From Podarcis raffonei (Eukaryota > Chordata > Lepidosauria > Squamata > Lacertidae), in assembly GCF_027172205.1 (NCBI RefSeq), contig NC_070603.1, positions 14,310,501-14,374,500 of the forward strand: 64,000 bases of DNA, read 5' to 3'. Below, piece by piece: positions 13,833 to 31,899 of this stretch; position 1 is the first letter of the stretch, and each line of letters starts with the position of its first letter. The translations under genes were made by a program, and so were the position numbers. Under the pieces are notes generated by a model. The model had not been told where the DNA came from. It ran no database searches and was given only the letters and a program-made list of their open reading frames with translations.

Positions 13833-14047
13833 CAGTGGTACCTCGGGTTACAGACGCTTCAGGTTACAGACTCCGCTAACCCAGAAATAGTACCTCAGAT
13901 TAAGAACTTTGCTTCAGGATGAGAACAGAAATCGCACGGTGGCAGCGGGAGGCCCCATTAGCTAAAGTGGTGCTTCAGGTTAAGAACAGTTTCAGGTTAA
14001 GAACGGACCTCCGGAACAAATTAAGTTCATAACCAGAGGTACCACTG
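13833..14047. mobile_element. MITE family A, inverted partner of the copy at 13034
   Basis: Full ends flanked by TA. About 45 bp of right flank (14048-14093) match the reverse complement of the left flank of the 13034 copy, so MITE and flank moved together. Confidence 0.75.
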
Positions 14048-14090
14048 TAGTTGAAAGAAGCCAAGTGAGGTCTTTTTTCAGGAGGAGGGA

Positions 14091-14390
14091 GGAGGCATTT
14101 ACATAAATATAGCTCCAGAAACAATACTTTCTACACAAATAAGTAGTAACTAGGCAGAACAACTTTTTCCATACACACATGAACTATTGACAAGTCCATT
14201 CTTGAAAGCAACCACCTTTCATTATTTAAGCACTACTTCCTCCAGTTTAACATCCAAGCCAAAGTCACTGCCTGTGTACAGCTTTTAGAGACAGTTAGTG
14301 CTTCTAACTCTAAAAATAACCTATGAAACAAACTGGTGATTTTATGTGATATTTCATGAAAGCTTTAAGTCATCTTTCTGCACTTCGTTC
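14091..14390. repeat. 300-bp segment, second copy of a duplication
   Basis: Copy of 6380-6675 in the same orientation, placed between the inverted MITE-plus-flank copy and a MITE end fragment. Confidence 0.8.
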
Positions 14391-14426
14391 CAGAACGAAT
14401 TAAGTTCTTAACCCAAGGTACCACAG
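14387..14426. mobile_element. MITE family A, terminal fragment
   Basis: Only the end gaacgaattaag to ggtaccacag followed by TA is left. It closes the right side of the duplicated 300-bp segment at 14091. Confidence 0.6.
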
Positions 14427-14451
14427 TATTACACACAGACAGACCCAAAGC

Positions 14452-14577
14452 CTCTGGGATAACTAAGTCGGTAGAGTTAGATCAACCTCAGACCGCGAGT
14501 TCGAGCCCCGAGTTGGGCAAAAGGGGGGTTGGACTAGATGACCCTCGGGGGTTCCTTTCCAACTCCACGGTTCTACG
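14452..14577 (+). mobile_element. tRNA-derived SINE with a CR1-type tail
   Basis: Head aactaagtcggtagagttag and B-box (gagttcgagcccc), then ggactagatgaccctcgg and a CR1-like end ccaactccacggttctacg. Not a working tRNA gene. Confidence 0.65.
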
Positions 14578-14589
14578 AAACGGCCACAG

Positions 14590-15330
14590 CTCGCCAGCTT
14601 CTCTCCTCCACTCCAGCTTTCCCCTTCGCAGCACAAGCCTGGGAAGGTAAGCCCCACCGTGTCTAAACTGAGGTGGGGGCAGCCCAACATTTGCGAAATG
14701 TGCAAAGGGTGGGGGGGAGAAAGAGGAGCCTCAGTCGGGGTCTCCGACACTCCCAACAGCCCCCTCAGACGCGGGCTCCCCGCCTCGCGACGGCCCCCTC
14801 AGATAACCGCCGCCAACGGGAGCTCCGGCGGTCTCCCCTCCCCGCCCATTCCTCCCTTCATTTCCTCTCAGGCGCCCCCACTTACCTCAGAAACAAAAAC
14901 ACGCCCGCCCTCCAACGTCACCCCGCCGCATACGCGAGACCAGGCTCGCTCTCCGCCACCTGCACCCGCTTCAAGCACTCGCTAGGCCCCGCTCGGAACC
15001 TGCCGTCGCTCCGCAACCCCGAATTTCCCTTCTATTTTCTTCTCTTTTTTCCCCCCCAACCCGCCGCCGCCACCACCACCACTGCCGCCGCCGGAAACAC
15101 GCCAGATTCAACCCGGATGCGCGACCCCGCCCACACAGCGGAGTAGCCCGAGCCGAGACCGCTCTAGCCAATGGCGGGGCTTTGTGGTTTAGGTTGCCTC
15201 CGCCTTCTCCAGACCAGAGAAAAAGAGCGGGTGGGGGCGTGGTCCTTTCCGCTATGGGCGTGTCTGGGGGCGGGACCTAGATGGAGGCTGATGCTTAGAA
15301 TGCCGCGGTTCTGTTTGATCCCGCTGACTC
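14590..15330 (-). promoter_or_regulatory. CpG island, probable 5' end of a minus-strand gene (RNF41 by synteny)
   Basis: GC- and CpG-rich, with a CCAAT box in a GC-rich setting (gccaatggcgggg near 15167). On the minus strand the sequence ctgag then GTAAGT gives a strong donor whose last exon base is 14886, so a non-coding first exon of roughly 15150-14886 is plausible. In human, RNF41 lies head-to-head with NABP2, which fits. No RNF41 coding exon was found in the window, so the identity is inferred from position. Confidence 0.4.
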
Positions 15331-15360
15331 GAGAGACGTCGGGGGCTGCAGATCCTGGGG

Positions 15361-15455
15361 CGGACGCGGGTGGCGCTGTGGTTTAAACCGTTGAGCTGCT
15401 TGGAATTGCTCGTTCAGAAGGCCGACAGCTCGAATCCTCCACGATCGGAGTGAAC
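15361..15455 (+). mobile_element. diverged Sauria-type SINE head
   Basis: Begins ggacgcgggtggcgctgtgg then tttaaaccg; only the tRNA-like part remains, diverged from the other copies. Located at the edge of the CpG island. Confidence 0.55.
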
Positions 15456-15689
15456 CCTACATTTGACCTCACAAGAGCAGCCTTTGAGATCGGAATAATT
15501 AGACATTATCCACATTCCTTGTTCTGGGGAAGAAACTGGTTTATCCAGCTCTTGCATAATCTCCATTGAAACTTTTAAAGTTTCTAAACAACTTCACCCA
15601 TTCCCCATCTTCTGTAGGAACAAAATCATGTGATTTGGTCTCAGTCCTGTATTGTACAACCTTTTTAAAATTTACCTAATGAAAAGAGA

Positions 15690-16235
15690 GGGCTGCCTTC
15701 AAATGGCTCGGGGGTCAGATAACTCCATGCCCTCCAGTGAAAATAGTGACATCTTACCATATGTTCCAACATTTCTCTGATGAAAATAGTGACATCCTAA
15801 GGAAAAGCTGTGGGTTAAACCACAGAGCCTAGGACTTGCCGATGAGAAGGTTGGCAGTTTGAATCCCCGCGATGGTTTGAGCTCCCGTTGCTTGGTCCCT
15901 GCTCCTGCCAACCTAGCAGTTCGAAAGCACATCAAAGTGCAAGTAGATAAATAGGTACCACTCCAGCGGGAAGGTAAACGGCGTTTCCATGCACTGCTCT
16001 GGTTTGTCAGAAGCGGCTTAGTCATGCTGGCGACATGACCCGGAAGCTGTACGCCGGCTCCTTTGGCCAATAAAGCGAGATGAGCGCCACAACCCCAGAG
16101 TCCGCCACGACTGGACCTGCTGGTCAGGGGTCCCTTTACCTTTACCTAAGGAAAAGCAGGACATTCTGGGATCAAATAAGAAACCAGGGCAGCATCTGTA
16201 AATCCGAGAGTGCCCCTGGAAAATAGGGACATTTG
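15690..16235. repeat. older repeat split by a Sauria SINE
   Basis: Flanks of the SINE at 15809 (gaaaatagtgacatc, ggacattctgggatcaaata) match in reverse the repeat at about 30130-30316 (tgatttgatcccaagatgtc, gagaaatgttggagggtatg). Class unknown. Confidence 0.5.
15809..16145 (+). mobile_element. Sauria SINE, head slightly truncated, with target duplication
   Basis: ctgtgggttaaacc to the TTTACC tail. CTAAGGAAAAGC repeats at 15797-15808 and 16146-16157. It splits an older repeat (see 15690-16235). Confidence 0.85.
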
Positions 16236-16574
16236 GAGGGTCTGTGATGGTTTCTAAACCAGGTACCTCTATCAAGAATGAAGGAGGAATTCACAGTGAT
16301 AGAAACCAACCATCTTTTGAAAATGTTGTGGCACGCGCTGATCTGGCTGTACACCATCTGCTGAATTGTCATGTATGCACATTTTGTCATATCATGAATG
16401 CTGTGTGAATCAACACACAAGTGTGACAACACAAAACAACCACAGTGCAAAAAGTGTATCAATTCAGACATGCCAATAAAGAACCAGGCCATCATATTAG
16501 CATCACTTCTGCTTTATTTTTCATTAAATACTATGAGTGGCCATGATATTTATGTAGAATCCAGTGCTTACATC

Positions 16575-16651
16575 ATAGCTGTCAACGTTTCCCTTTTTTA
16601 AAAGGAATAGGATAGGATTCCTTGCAAGAAAGGGGGAAAGTTGACAGCTAT
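16575..16651. mobile_element. short foldback MITE (atagctgtcaac termini)
   Basis: A 77-bp foldback with 11-bp ends (atagctgtcaa and inverse) and ttccctttt/aaaagggaa-like arms. A second copy is at 33133-33219 in reverse orientation. Confidence 0.6.
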
Positions 16652-16844
16652 GGCTTAGATGAGTATCTTCCTGCGTTGGAAATATATATCTATTTAATGC
16701 ATTCATTCATTCATGATTCGTTCAACTAACTTGAAAAGTCAAGCCTTCGGAGCATCAAGTGCAAAAGAGCTGGAATTTCACAGCACCCTCTGCTATCGAT
16801 TTTTTAAATGCATCAGTTGGTGATACTGTCACTTTAATACTTTA

Positions 16845-17100
16845 TTTGCCTCCAATTGGTTGAAAGATTGGAACATTCCTGCATGTCGAAGGAAAGCCTC
16901 GCCACGCGATTGGCTGCGCTGGACGCAGCAGGATACTTCCTGGAATGTCTGCAACCCAACGTTCCTCCAGGTCTGTTTCACTGGAAAAGTGGTGGTCGTG
17001 GTCCTCTTTTATTCGAAATGTAATTAATAGACTCGGAATGGTTGGTAAAGAGAATGTGGGAGTTTAATAAGCTCTCCTGTACTTTGCGTACGGCAGGGAA
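16845..17100 (+). promoter_or_regulatory. NABP2: candidate NABP2 promoter and first non-coding exon region
   Basis: NABP2 needs a 5' exon upstream of 18998. This stretch has two CCAAT-type motifs (ccaattgg near 16852 and gattggctg near 16909) and some CpGs. A plausible donor (ggttgGTAAAG) is near 17042. The exact start and donor are not resolved. Confidence 0.35.
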
Positions 17101-18107
17101 AAATATCGGTGCATGTTGCAGGGCTGGTTGAATCCATGTTCCGTGGGGGAGGCGGGAGGCGGTTGGGGAACTGCTTACCAGTATATTTACTTACTTACAA
17201 TCATATAATCATGGAATTGTAGAGTTGAAAGGGACCTTGAGGGTCGTGGAGTTTTTAACTTATTTTCCTCCCGTTTGAATATCAACCACGGTGCAGAAAT
17301 TTAAGTATCAGCCGATCGATCTTTGCGTAAGCCGGAAGGGAAACCTACAGCAAAAATAAATAGCCAGGAGATCAGTTTTGCATGTGTTGATCAGATCGGT
17401 GGTTGAAGATCTGCAAAAAAAGCAAGGTGTCTTTTCCTTCCAGGCGTGTGTGAACTGTAACGCGAGCAAGGATGCTATACCCGTTTTCTTGAAACCAGTC
17501 TTCTACACATGCCAAAGAAGTCTTTCGTGTACGGTGCTCAAAACAGGTAATAAAGATCAGTGTGGACCCTTTAAACTGATACCAGGGCGGGTTGATAATT
17601 TGCATAGAATATTCACATCCATAGCAATAACAGCAGCTATAGTGCATTAAGTGTTGCTGGAATTTGCGCATGAGCAGGCACAGAAATGGAAGGGAATTGT
17701 TGACCTTCTACTTGTTCATTGAATGGCACTCTTCAAATCATGTTATTAGCTGTAAATCTTGGAGTGTGTAAAAGAGGGTGATATTCTGCTCCTGTTCAAA
17801 GATTGTAATCAGTTGAAGCTCTTATAAAGTTAAGGGTTAAAAATATTGTGGCGTCAGGATGGGGTTCTTTTACAAACTCAAAACAACATCTCCAGAAAGT
17901 ATTGGCATTTCTGTCTGTTGAGATTTTTTAAAAATGCGACTAGGGCAATTGATCTGATGTTAATCTATTTCAAAAATCAAAATGCCATGAATGCAAAATC
18001 CAAAATCTGTGGCTGGAACTAAGCAAAATAGCATATTTTTCTCACATTTGATGGATATTTTCATAACTGCCTTTCTGTTTATAAATTGGTCTTGCCTACT
18101 TTCTATA

Positions 18108-18445
18108 GGGACGTGGGTGGTGCTGTGGGTTAAACCACAGAGCCTAGGACTTGCCAATCAGGTGTTTGGCGGTTCGAATCCCCGCGACGGGGTGAGCTCC
18201 CATCGCTCAGTCCCTGCTCCTGCCAATCTAGCAGTTCGAAAGCAGTCAAAGTGCAAGTAGATAAATAGGTACCGCTCTGGCAGGAAGGTAAACGGCGTTT
18301 CCGTGCGCTGCTCTGGTTCGCCAGAAGCGGCTTAGTCATGCTGACCACATGACCCGGAAGCTGTACGCCGGCTCCCTCGGCCAATAAAGCGAGATGAGCG
18401 CCGCAACCCCAGAGTCAGTCACTCTTTATCTTTACCTTTACCTTT
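18108..18445 (+). mobile_element. Sauria SINE in the NABP2 5' intron
   Basis: Full head (gggacgtgggtggtgctgtg), A- and B-box-like parts, Bov-B-like 3' end and three TTTACC units. ACTTTCTATA at 18098-18107 and 18446-18455. Confidence 0.9.
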
Positions 18446-18939
18446 ACTTTCTATATCATGTGGATAACCTTTACCTTCCCCCACCCCCAAATGTTGCTGG
18501 TCTACAGCTCCCAGCATTTTCTGATGACTGGCCATGATGGCTGGGACAGAAACAATATCTGAAAGTCCACAGGTTGACCACCTGTTCTTTCATATCAACT
18601 GACATATACCAGATTTCTTAAAAAAATCATTTTTGGCACTCTGTGCAAAATTGTTGATTTGCGGAATTTTTCACACAGAATGACAGGGGGAAAGAGTAAT
18701 ACAAAACATCTTGAAATCGATAAAATTCCAGTCTAATTCTGGAAGCTAGGAATAGCAGCTGCGTTTGTGTCTACATGGTGGAACTTCTGATTTTTGGACA
18801 CATTTGAAACATGGCTTTCTGTGTCCTTAGAGAAAGTCACAAAATAACAGTGCCTCTGTTCAAGGTTAAAATAACAAGGTTTTATTATTATCTACTGCAG
18901 TCAGCACTTTTTTCGTTTGTTCTGTTTGCTGGATATTAA

Positions 18940-26243
<7,304 letters not shown>

Positions 26244-27980
26244 CAAGCACAGGATTTGGGGTTGCTTTTCTGTCCCTTCCCTCCACTGCCTGCTGTGTTA
26301 ACCTTTGCCTCCTGCTGATCAGCTTTGAGGCAGAGCGGCTGACACCGAAAAGAAGACGGGTGGCCAGGCTATGGATGCAGAGACTCTGAATTGTACGAAA
26401 CCAATTTGTATTTTAGCCACTGAAATCTCCTTTTTAACATGCGATGCCAAGTACCGGGTGAGGGTCTTGAGTGCGTTTATGCAGATAATCCCAGGTCAAA
26501 CTTGTTCTTTTCAGGATTCCTTGCAGGAAATTAACATGTCTGCCTGACCGCCTTTTAACCTGATTCCGTTTCATTGCTCCCTTCTAACTTCCCAGATGAC
26601 ATGTTCCTGTGCCACAGGCGCATGCGTCCTTGATTTTAACCCCCTTCTAAAAAACAAAGTCTAGAACCCTTAAAAGAGGGGTTTGAAAGATGTGATCCTT
26701 CAAGGGCTGTTGGAGTCCAATTCTCATCAGTCCCAGCCAGTATGGCCAATGGTTGGGATGATGGGAGTTGTCCATCAACATCTGAAAGTCCACAGGTTCC
26801 CCATCTCTGGTTTAAAACTATTTATTGTGGACGAAATCTATGAAACAACTCTAGACCAAGTGGCTTTGTTAATTATTATTGGGGGCTAAATGACATGTTG
26901 TGTTTCAGTTTCCATAAGGCTCTTGAGTTTCATGAGATGTTTTGTAAGGAGGAGGTGTACCCAGACAAACAAAACAGAATTTATGCCACTTTTTCCGAGC
27001 CAAACTGAGTGACTATCCAGAACCGGCCAGTGAGATGGCACTGTTGCTGTATCCCCCAAACATATTCTTGATTGATATTGTAGCTCACAGCATCCTGTAG
27101 CTAGGTTTCTGTAGATATAATGATGGTGTTAGATTTAGATGTGTGGCTAAATTGAGCAGCTTTTAAACAACAACAACAAAAACCTCAAAAAAACACACAC
27201 ATGCCCAAATCTAAATTATGAAAAATGAGGATTCGGTTATATTTTAATTTCTATTATTGTGCAGAAAACTTTAAAAAGATTTGTGTTTTTATTCCAGCGT
27301 ATTTCACCATGGTTGGCATCAAAGGCTGGCAGTGTTGGGCATATTTTCTGAGGCCTGTCAGGCTCACAAGCCAGTGCTGCCAGCTTGGTTCTCATTTGGT
27401 AGAAGGCCCAGCCAGGGTCAGAGATGTAAGGTGTGTTTCCCTCTAAACTGGTCCAGACCCTGTGTGGAGTAAGAAAGCTACTCAGACTACCCCCTTTAAC
27501 CTCTTCTGGGGTTAATCATTGCTGTTCTCTATGTCCTTGTTCCTCTCTCCTAACATTTAAGGGGCCTAGTAGGTTCAAGGGCCCCAGAAAGCTATTGATT
27601 GCCCTGGTTTCAGTTAGCTAAAAGGAATCTGCAGAATAGTCTGCTTTGTAAATGGAACGGTAAAAGTTTTGAAAGGAAGATAAGATGGCACTTAAACACT
27701 ACAAAATTGTTTTGCCAAACTTAAAACAATTTCTCGAAAGCCAATAAAATGTTCAGAAGAAACATTTTCTCTCTCTTTTTTGAAGTGCTATTTTATCTAG
27801 CAGTTTGGGTCCTTGTCTCCTTTTCTCTCTTTCCTTCTGTTCTCCACTCTAGAGTAATTGCTTGAATTTCTCAACTGGTTGGTTTTTTTTTAAAGCTACG
27901 TCACTGTTGTCTAAAATCTGATGTGACAGTTTGAATGTACTATTCATGAATGTTTGGGGAATAAATATTTTAATCCTCTT
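26244..27980 (+). other. NABP2: NABP2 3' UTR and flank
   Basis: There is no further coding sequence after the TAA. AATAAA hexamers stand at 27743-27748 and 27960-27965, so a 1.5-1.7 kb 3' UTR is possible; which site is used cannot be told. A degraded MITE with the ggatgatgggagttg motif lies at about 26695-26810 within it. Confidence 0.5.
27743..27748 (+). terminator. candidate NABP2 polyadenylation signal
   Basis: Canonical AATAAA about 1.5 kb after the stop codon; a second AATAAA is at 27960-27965. Assignment rests on position only. Confidence 0.35.
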
Positions 27981-28268
27981 TACAATGTGAATGTCTCTGA
28001 TCAGAGAAAATGGGTCATTGCATGGAACAATGGATGTGAGTGCAAAACTGGAAGTAACTTGACAAAATGACATAATTGTGTAGATAACAATACCTCAGTA
28101 AATCTAGCCAACTGACCTTTGCCAGCTTTCTTGAGATTGTGATTACACAAAGTAAGGTAATATGAATTACCCTTTTCTAAACTCCCTGCCTACTACCCAG
28201 TTTGTGAATAAGGCTGCAGTCCTAATCAGTTTCCTGGGAATAAGTACCATTGAACACAATGAAACCTA

Positions 28269-28526
28269 CCGTATTTTTTGCTCTATAAGACTACTTTTTC
28301 CCTCCTAAAAAGTAAGGGGAAGTGTGTGTGCATCTTATGGAGCGAATGCAGGCTGCGCAGCTATCACAGAAGCCAGAACAGCAAGAGGGATTGCTGCTTT
28401 CACTGCGCAGCGATCCCTCTTGCTGTTCTGGCTTCTGAGATTCAGAATATATTTTTTCTTGTTTTCCTCCTCCAAAAACTAGATGCGTCTTGTGGTCTGG
28501 TGCGTCTTATAGAGTGAAAAATACGG
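28269..28526. mobile_element. MITE family B, 258-bp copy with a miRNA-like hairpin
   Basis: Ends as in the family; the interior has a foldback with arms gccagaacagcaagagggat near 28371 and its complement near 28410-28433. It lies just beyond the NABP2 polyadenylation candidates. Confidence 0.7.
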
Positions 28527-28621
28527 GATTTCTTTTATATCTGATCTCTGGTTATATTTGAAGCATGGTCACACTCGCAACATGGAAATCCTGGACTTTG
28601 TCATTGCAGTGATAGATGTGG

Positions 28622-28850
28622 ACCTGAGAGACCATCCAAGAACATAGGAAGCACCTTTTACACTAAGTCAGACCATTGGTGTATCAATCTTTGTGTTACC
28701 TAAGTACTCAAACTAGCCAGGAGCAATCCAGGGTTTCAGATAGGGAGACATTCCCAGTCTTAGCTGCAGATGCCAGGGACTGAACCTGGGACCTTCTGAT
28801 ACAAAGCAGAAGATGCTCTAACATTGAGCTATGGCACTTTCCAGGGGCAG
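28622..28850 (-). mobile_element. tRNA-derived SINE (tRNA-Ala-like head)
   Basis: In reverse: gccatagctcaatgttagag, a B-box-like ggttcagtccc, then a tail with cttcctatgttctt-like sequence. Moderately diverged. Confidence 0.6.
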
Positions 28851-29114
28851 ATTTTGGTGCCAGGAGCAAGGACAAAATTTGCCACCATAAATATTTATTT
28901 GGCACCCTCCCGTTCTGCACATGCTCTCAAGTGCACTGTGCCATGGTTGCAGCAACTCAGTTGTCTATCTGACCATGGCCTAACTTTGAGTAGGTACATT
29001 TATAAATATAGGTTTTAGTAAAACAACAACTATTTTTATTATTATTATATGCCCTCTTTGCTTGCCTTGTGCGGGGGAACCTCCCGCACCACCCTAAATC
29101 TGATGCTGGCACTT

Positions 29115-29765
29115 CCTTATTCTTTCTTCTTTTTAAAAAAAATAATTCCCCCCCCCTTTTATTTTATTTTTATATATATTTTTATAGAAAAATTGTAACA
29201 ACCAAATTATCAATCAATATATCCATTTACATTTCCCTCCCTCAGCTCCTCTCTCTCCAGTTTCTATGCGCATATTATCCTCTGCATATTGTAAACTTGT
29301 ACATACCATGGCCTTATTTATCATATTCAACAAATATTCTATTTTAAATATTCTATTTTTTGTGATACACATTCAGCATTGTACGTAACATACATTATTT
29401 ATACAAATTCCCCACATCTAACCCTATAACCACCTCCCCTTTTACCCAAATACCCATGTGACTTCTTTCACCCACATGCGTGATATCCAACTTGTTACTT
29501 AAACCTCCCCACTAATAATTGTGTTCATTTTGTCATTCATCTATTAAAAACAACTTATTAACTTAATGGGTTCAATCTATACTTATCCAGAAATTTCTGA
29601 TAGAATAATTTTGTACAATATATTCTTCAACACGTTTCCATTTCTTTCTTAATTTTTGTTTTGTTTGCATTCTGATTGACGCTGTCATTTTGGCTAGTTC
29701 AATATATTCACAAAATTTAGTTTGCCACCCTAACATAATTTTTATTTGATTTTAAAAGTATATTC
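29115..29765 (-). mobile_element. L1-like 3' region, antisense
   Basis: Starts with an A/T run, continues with AT-rich 3' UTR-like DNA and ends near ttcacaaaatttagtttgcc. Similar in design to the L1 copies at 1585 and 46902, more diverged; no target duplication found. Confidence 0.45.
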
Positions 29766-29789
29766 GTGTCCTTTGAGGTGAAGATCCTT

Positions 29790-29870
29790 TTATTGTATTG
29801 TATTGAACTTTATTACGGCCATTGGCCCATCACACGACAGTTTCCCATACCAACATAATGTAGTTAAACC
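29790..29870 (-). mobile_element. LINE/SINE 3' tail
   Basis: Reverse strand reads gggccaatggccgtaataaa then gttcaatacaatacaat; resembles the tails at 32645 and 34290 in layout. Confidence 0.4.
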
Positions 29871-30129
29871 TCCAAATTTAAAACCGCCAAAACTTACAAC
29901 CTTTTATTGTCTCATTCCCCTCCTCGGGAGTAAAAAAAGGACAGATGACCTTAGGAAACAAATGAGAAATCCAGGCCTTTGCATAGCTGTGACTGGACAA
30001 GAGTAAAACCAGGAGTTAATCAGTTTGTCTTGGGGGGGGGTGATCTGTATGTTTATTAGTTCCTTTAAAATTGCTCTTAAAAATGCATATAAACTTATTG
30101 TTTATCTCTATGTTACCAATGAGTGAGTA

Positions 30130-30316
30130 GACCCTCTAAGTGTCCATTTTCCAGGGACAGTCCCCCAGATTTACAAAGGCTGTCCCGTTTTCTGATTTGA
30201 TCCCAAGATGTCCTGCTTATCCCTAGGACTCCCCTATTTTCATCTGAGAAATGTTGGAGGGTATGGTAGGATGTCTCTATTTGCATCGGAGAAATGTTGG
30301 AGGGTATGGAGTTATG
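30130..30316. repeat. second copy of the gagaaatgttggagggtatg repeat
   Basis: Contains two tandem copies of catc(t/g)gagaaatgttggag at about 30241 and 30285, the same doubling as at 15735-15795. Confidence 0.5.
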
Positions 30317-30339
30317 TGACCCCTGAGCCAAGGAGATAA

Positions 30340-31260
30340 ATAACTATTGAAATATTGAAATTGAATATTGAAATACTTTATTGTCACTTGTACAACTTGT
30401 ATACAGTGAAAGTACACGAGCACCCCCCACTCAGCTCTCTTAGTCTTAATTCCCCTTGTTTACTGACCCACCAAACCCGAAAGTCAGTTGCCCTGTTGTT
30501 ATCTTTTCATTCAGCAGCCTAACAGCCCACGGATAGAAGCTGTTCTTTACCCTGTTGGTGCGACTAATCATGCTTCTATATCTTCTGCCTGAGGGCAGGA
30601 GATCAAGAAAGTGCCGGCCAGGGTGTGAATCATCCCTGAGAATTTTCCTCACTCTCCTGAGGCAACGTTCTTCCGCTATTTCATCCAGTGGATTCACGGG
30701 ACAGCCCGTAATATCTTGTGCTGTATTCACCACCCTCTGTAGGCACTTCCTATCAGATGATGTCAAACCAGCGTACCACACCGTGATGCAGTATGAAAGG
30801 ACACTTTCTATTGTGGACCAGTAGGAGGAGATCATCAAATGTTGATTGACATCGTTCTTCCGCAATACTCTGAGATGGAGCCTCTGTTGGGCTTTCTTAA
30901 CCACCTGGGTTGTATTTATTTTCCAAGTAAGGTCTTCACTGAGATAAACTCCTTGGAATTTAAAGGAAGAGACTCTCTCCACACAGCCCTCCCTGATGTA
31001 CAGCAGGGCTAGTTCTCCTCTCTTCCTCTTAAAGTCCAACACCATCTCCTTTGTCTTGCTGATATTAAGGTGCAAGTTGTTCCCTAGGCACCATGTAGAT
31101 ATTTTTTGGACCTCCCCTCTATATGCTGATTCATCTCCACCTGTTATTAAACCCATTGTGGGGGTGTCAGCTGCAAACTTAATAATTGCAGTAGACGGGT
31201 CAGATGATACACAATCGTATGTATACAATGAATACTATGCAATGTATACAATGAATATAC
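30340..31260 (-). mobile_element. LINE of the L2/CR1/Rex group, 5'-truncated
   Basis: A 260-residue open stretch (31228-30446) reads FAADTPTMGLITGGDESAYR, SSFKFQGVYLSEDLTWKIN, VLSYCITVWYAGLTSSDRKC, VVNTAQDITGCPVNPLDEI and LLPSGRRYRSM: the RT C-terminal region of a family well known in fish and reptiles. FAADT replaces the usual FADDT catalytic motif. It ends in ataaagtatttcaat repeats. Confidence 0.75.
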
Positions 31261-31293
31261 TATACGACCATTGGAAAGCTTTTTTAATGTTTA

Positions 31294-31665
31294 TAATAAT
31301 AATAATAATAATTTATTATTTATACCCCGCCCATCTGGCTGGGTTTCCCCAGCCACTCTGGGTGGCTTCCAACAAAACACTAAAATACAATAACCTATTA
31401 AACATTAAAAGCTTCCCTAAACAGGGCTGCCTTCAGATGTCTTCTAAAAGTCTGGTAGGTGTTTTTCTCTTTGACATCTGTTGGGAGGGCGTTCCACAGG
31501 GCGGATGCCACTACCAAGAAGGCCCTCTGCCTGGTTCCCTGTAACTTGGCTTCTCGTAGTGAGGGAACTACCAGAAGGCCCTTGGCAGTGGACCTCAGTG
31601 TCCAGGCAGAACGATGGAGGTGGAGACGCTCCTTCAGGTATACTGGACCGAGGCCGTTTAATTCT
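31294..31665 (-). mobile_element. L2-like LINE 3' end, antisense
   Basis: Same family as the copy at 2854: tail taccccgcccatctggctg, then the coding part reading EKNTYQTFRRHLKAALFREA in reverse order. Starts with (AAT)n. Confidence 0.75.
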
Positions 31666-31686
31666 GTTTTTATATTTTTTTGAACT

Positions 31687-31736
31687 CTCCCAGAGTGGCT
31701 GGGGCAAGCCATTCTGATGGGTGGGATATAATAATA

Positions 31737-31772
<36 letters not shown>
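31687..31772 (+). mobile_element. L2-like 3' tail in sense, with (GAT)n run
   Basis: Reads agagtggctggggcaagcca to gggatataataataatg and then (ATG)n to about 31772. With the antisense copy at 31294 it makes a pair with outward-facing 3' ends. Confidence 0.6.
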
Positions 31773-31774
<2 letters not shown>

Positions 31775-31899
31775 ATAAGAAATCTCTATTTTCATCGGGA
31801 AAATGTTTGTGAGGCTGAGCCTGCGCAATGAGTTCACGACAATCTTGCTCTAGCCAGTTGAAGGCAGACACGTTGGACTTTTAAACTCACCCACGCTCG

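Larger units (their letters stand above)
1..14585. other. gene-free stretch, probably a long first intron of the minus-strand neighbour
   Basis: I looked on both strands for exons, in particular for the RING domain start and the C-terminus of RNF41, and saw none. The recognisable content is repeats, listed separately. Stretches 714-1424, 2051-2560, 3870-5037, 5891-6379, 6676-9242 and 10116-12585 hold unique-looking AT-rich DNA with no feature I can support, apart from a possible very decayed LINE piece near 7200-7550 and a MITE scrap at 12250-12310. Confidence 0.4.

Noticed and set aside
14463-15146. ORFs of 97-157 codons near the CpG island at 14.6-15.3 kb
   Set aside because: The sequence mixes a SINE with CpG-rich DNA; no recognisable domain.
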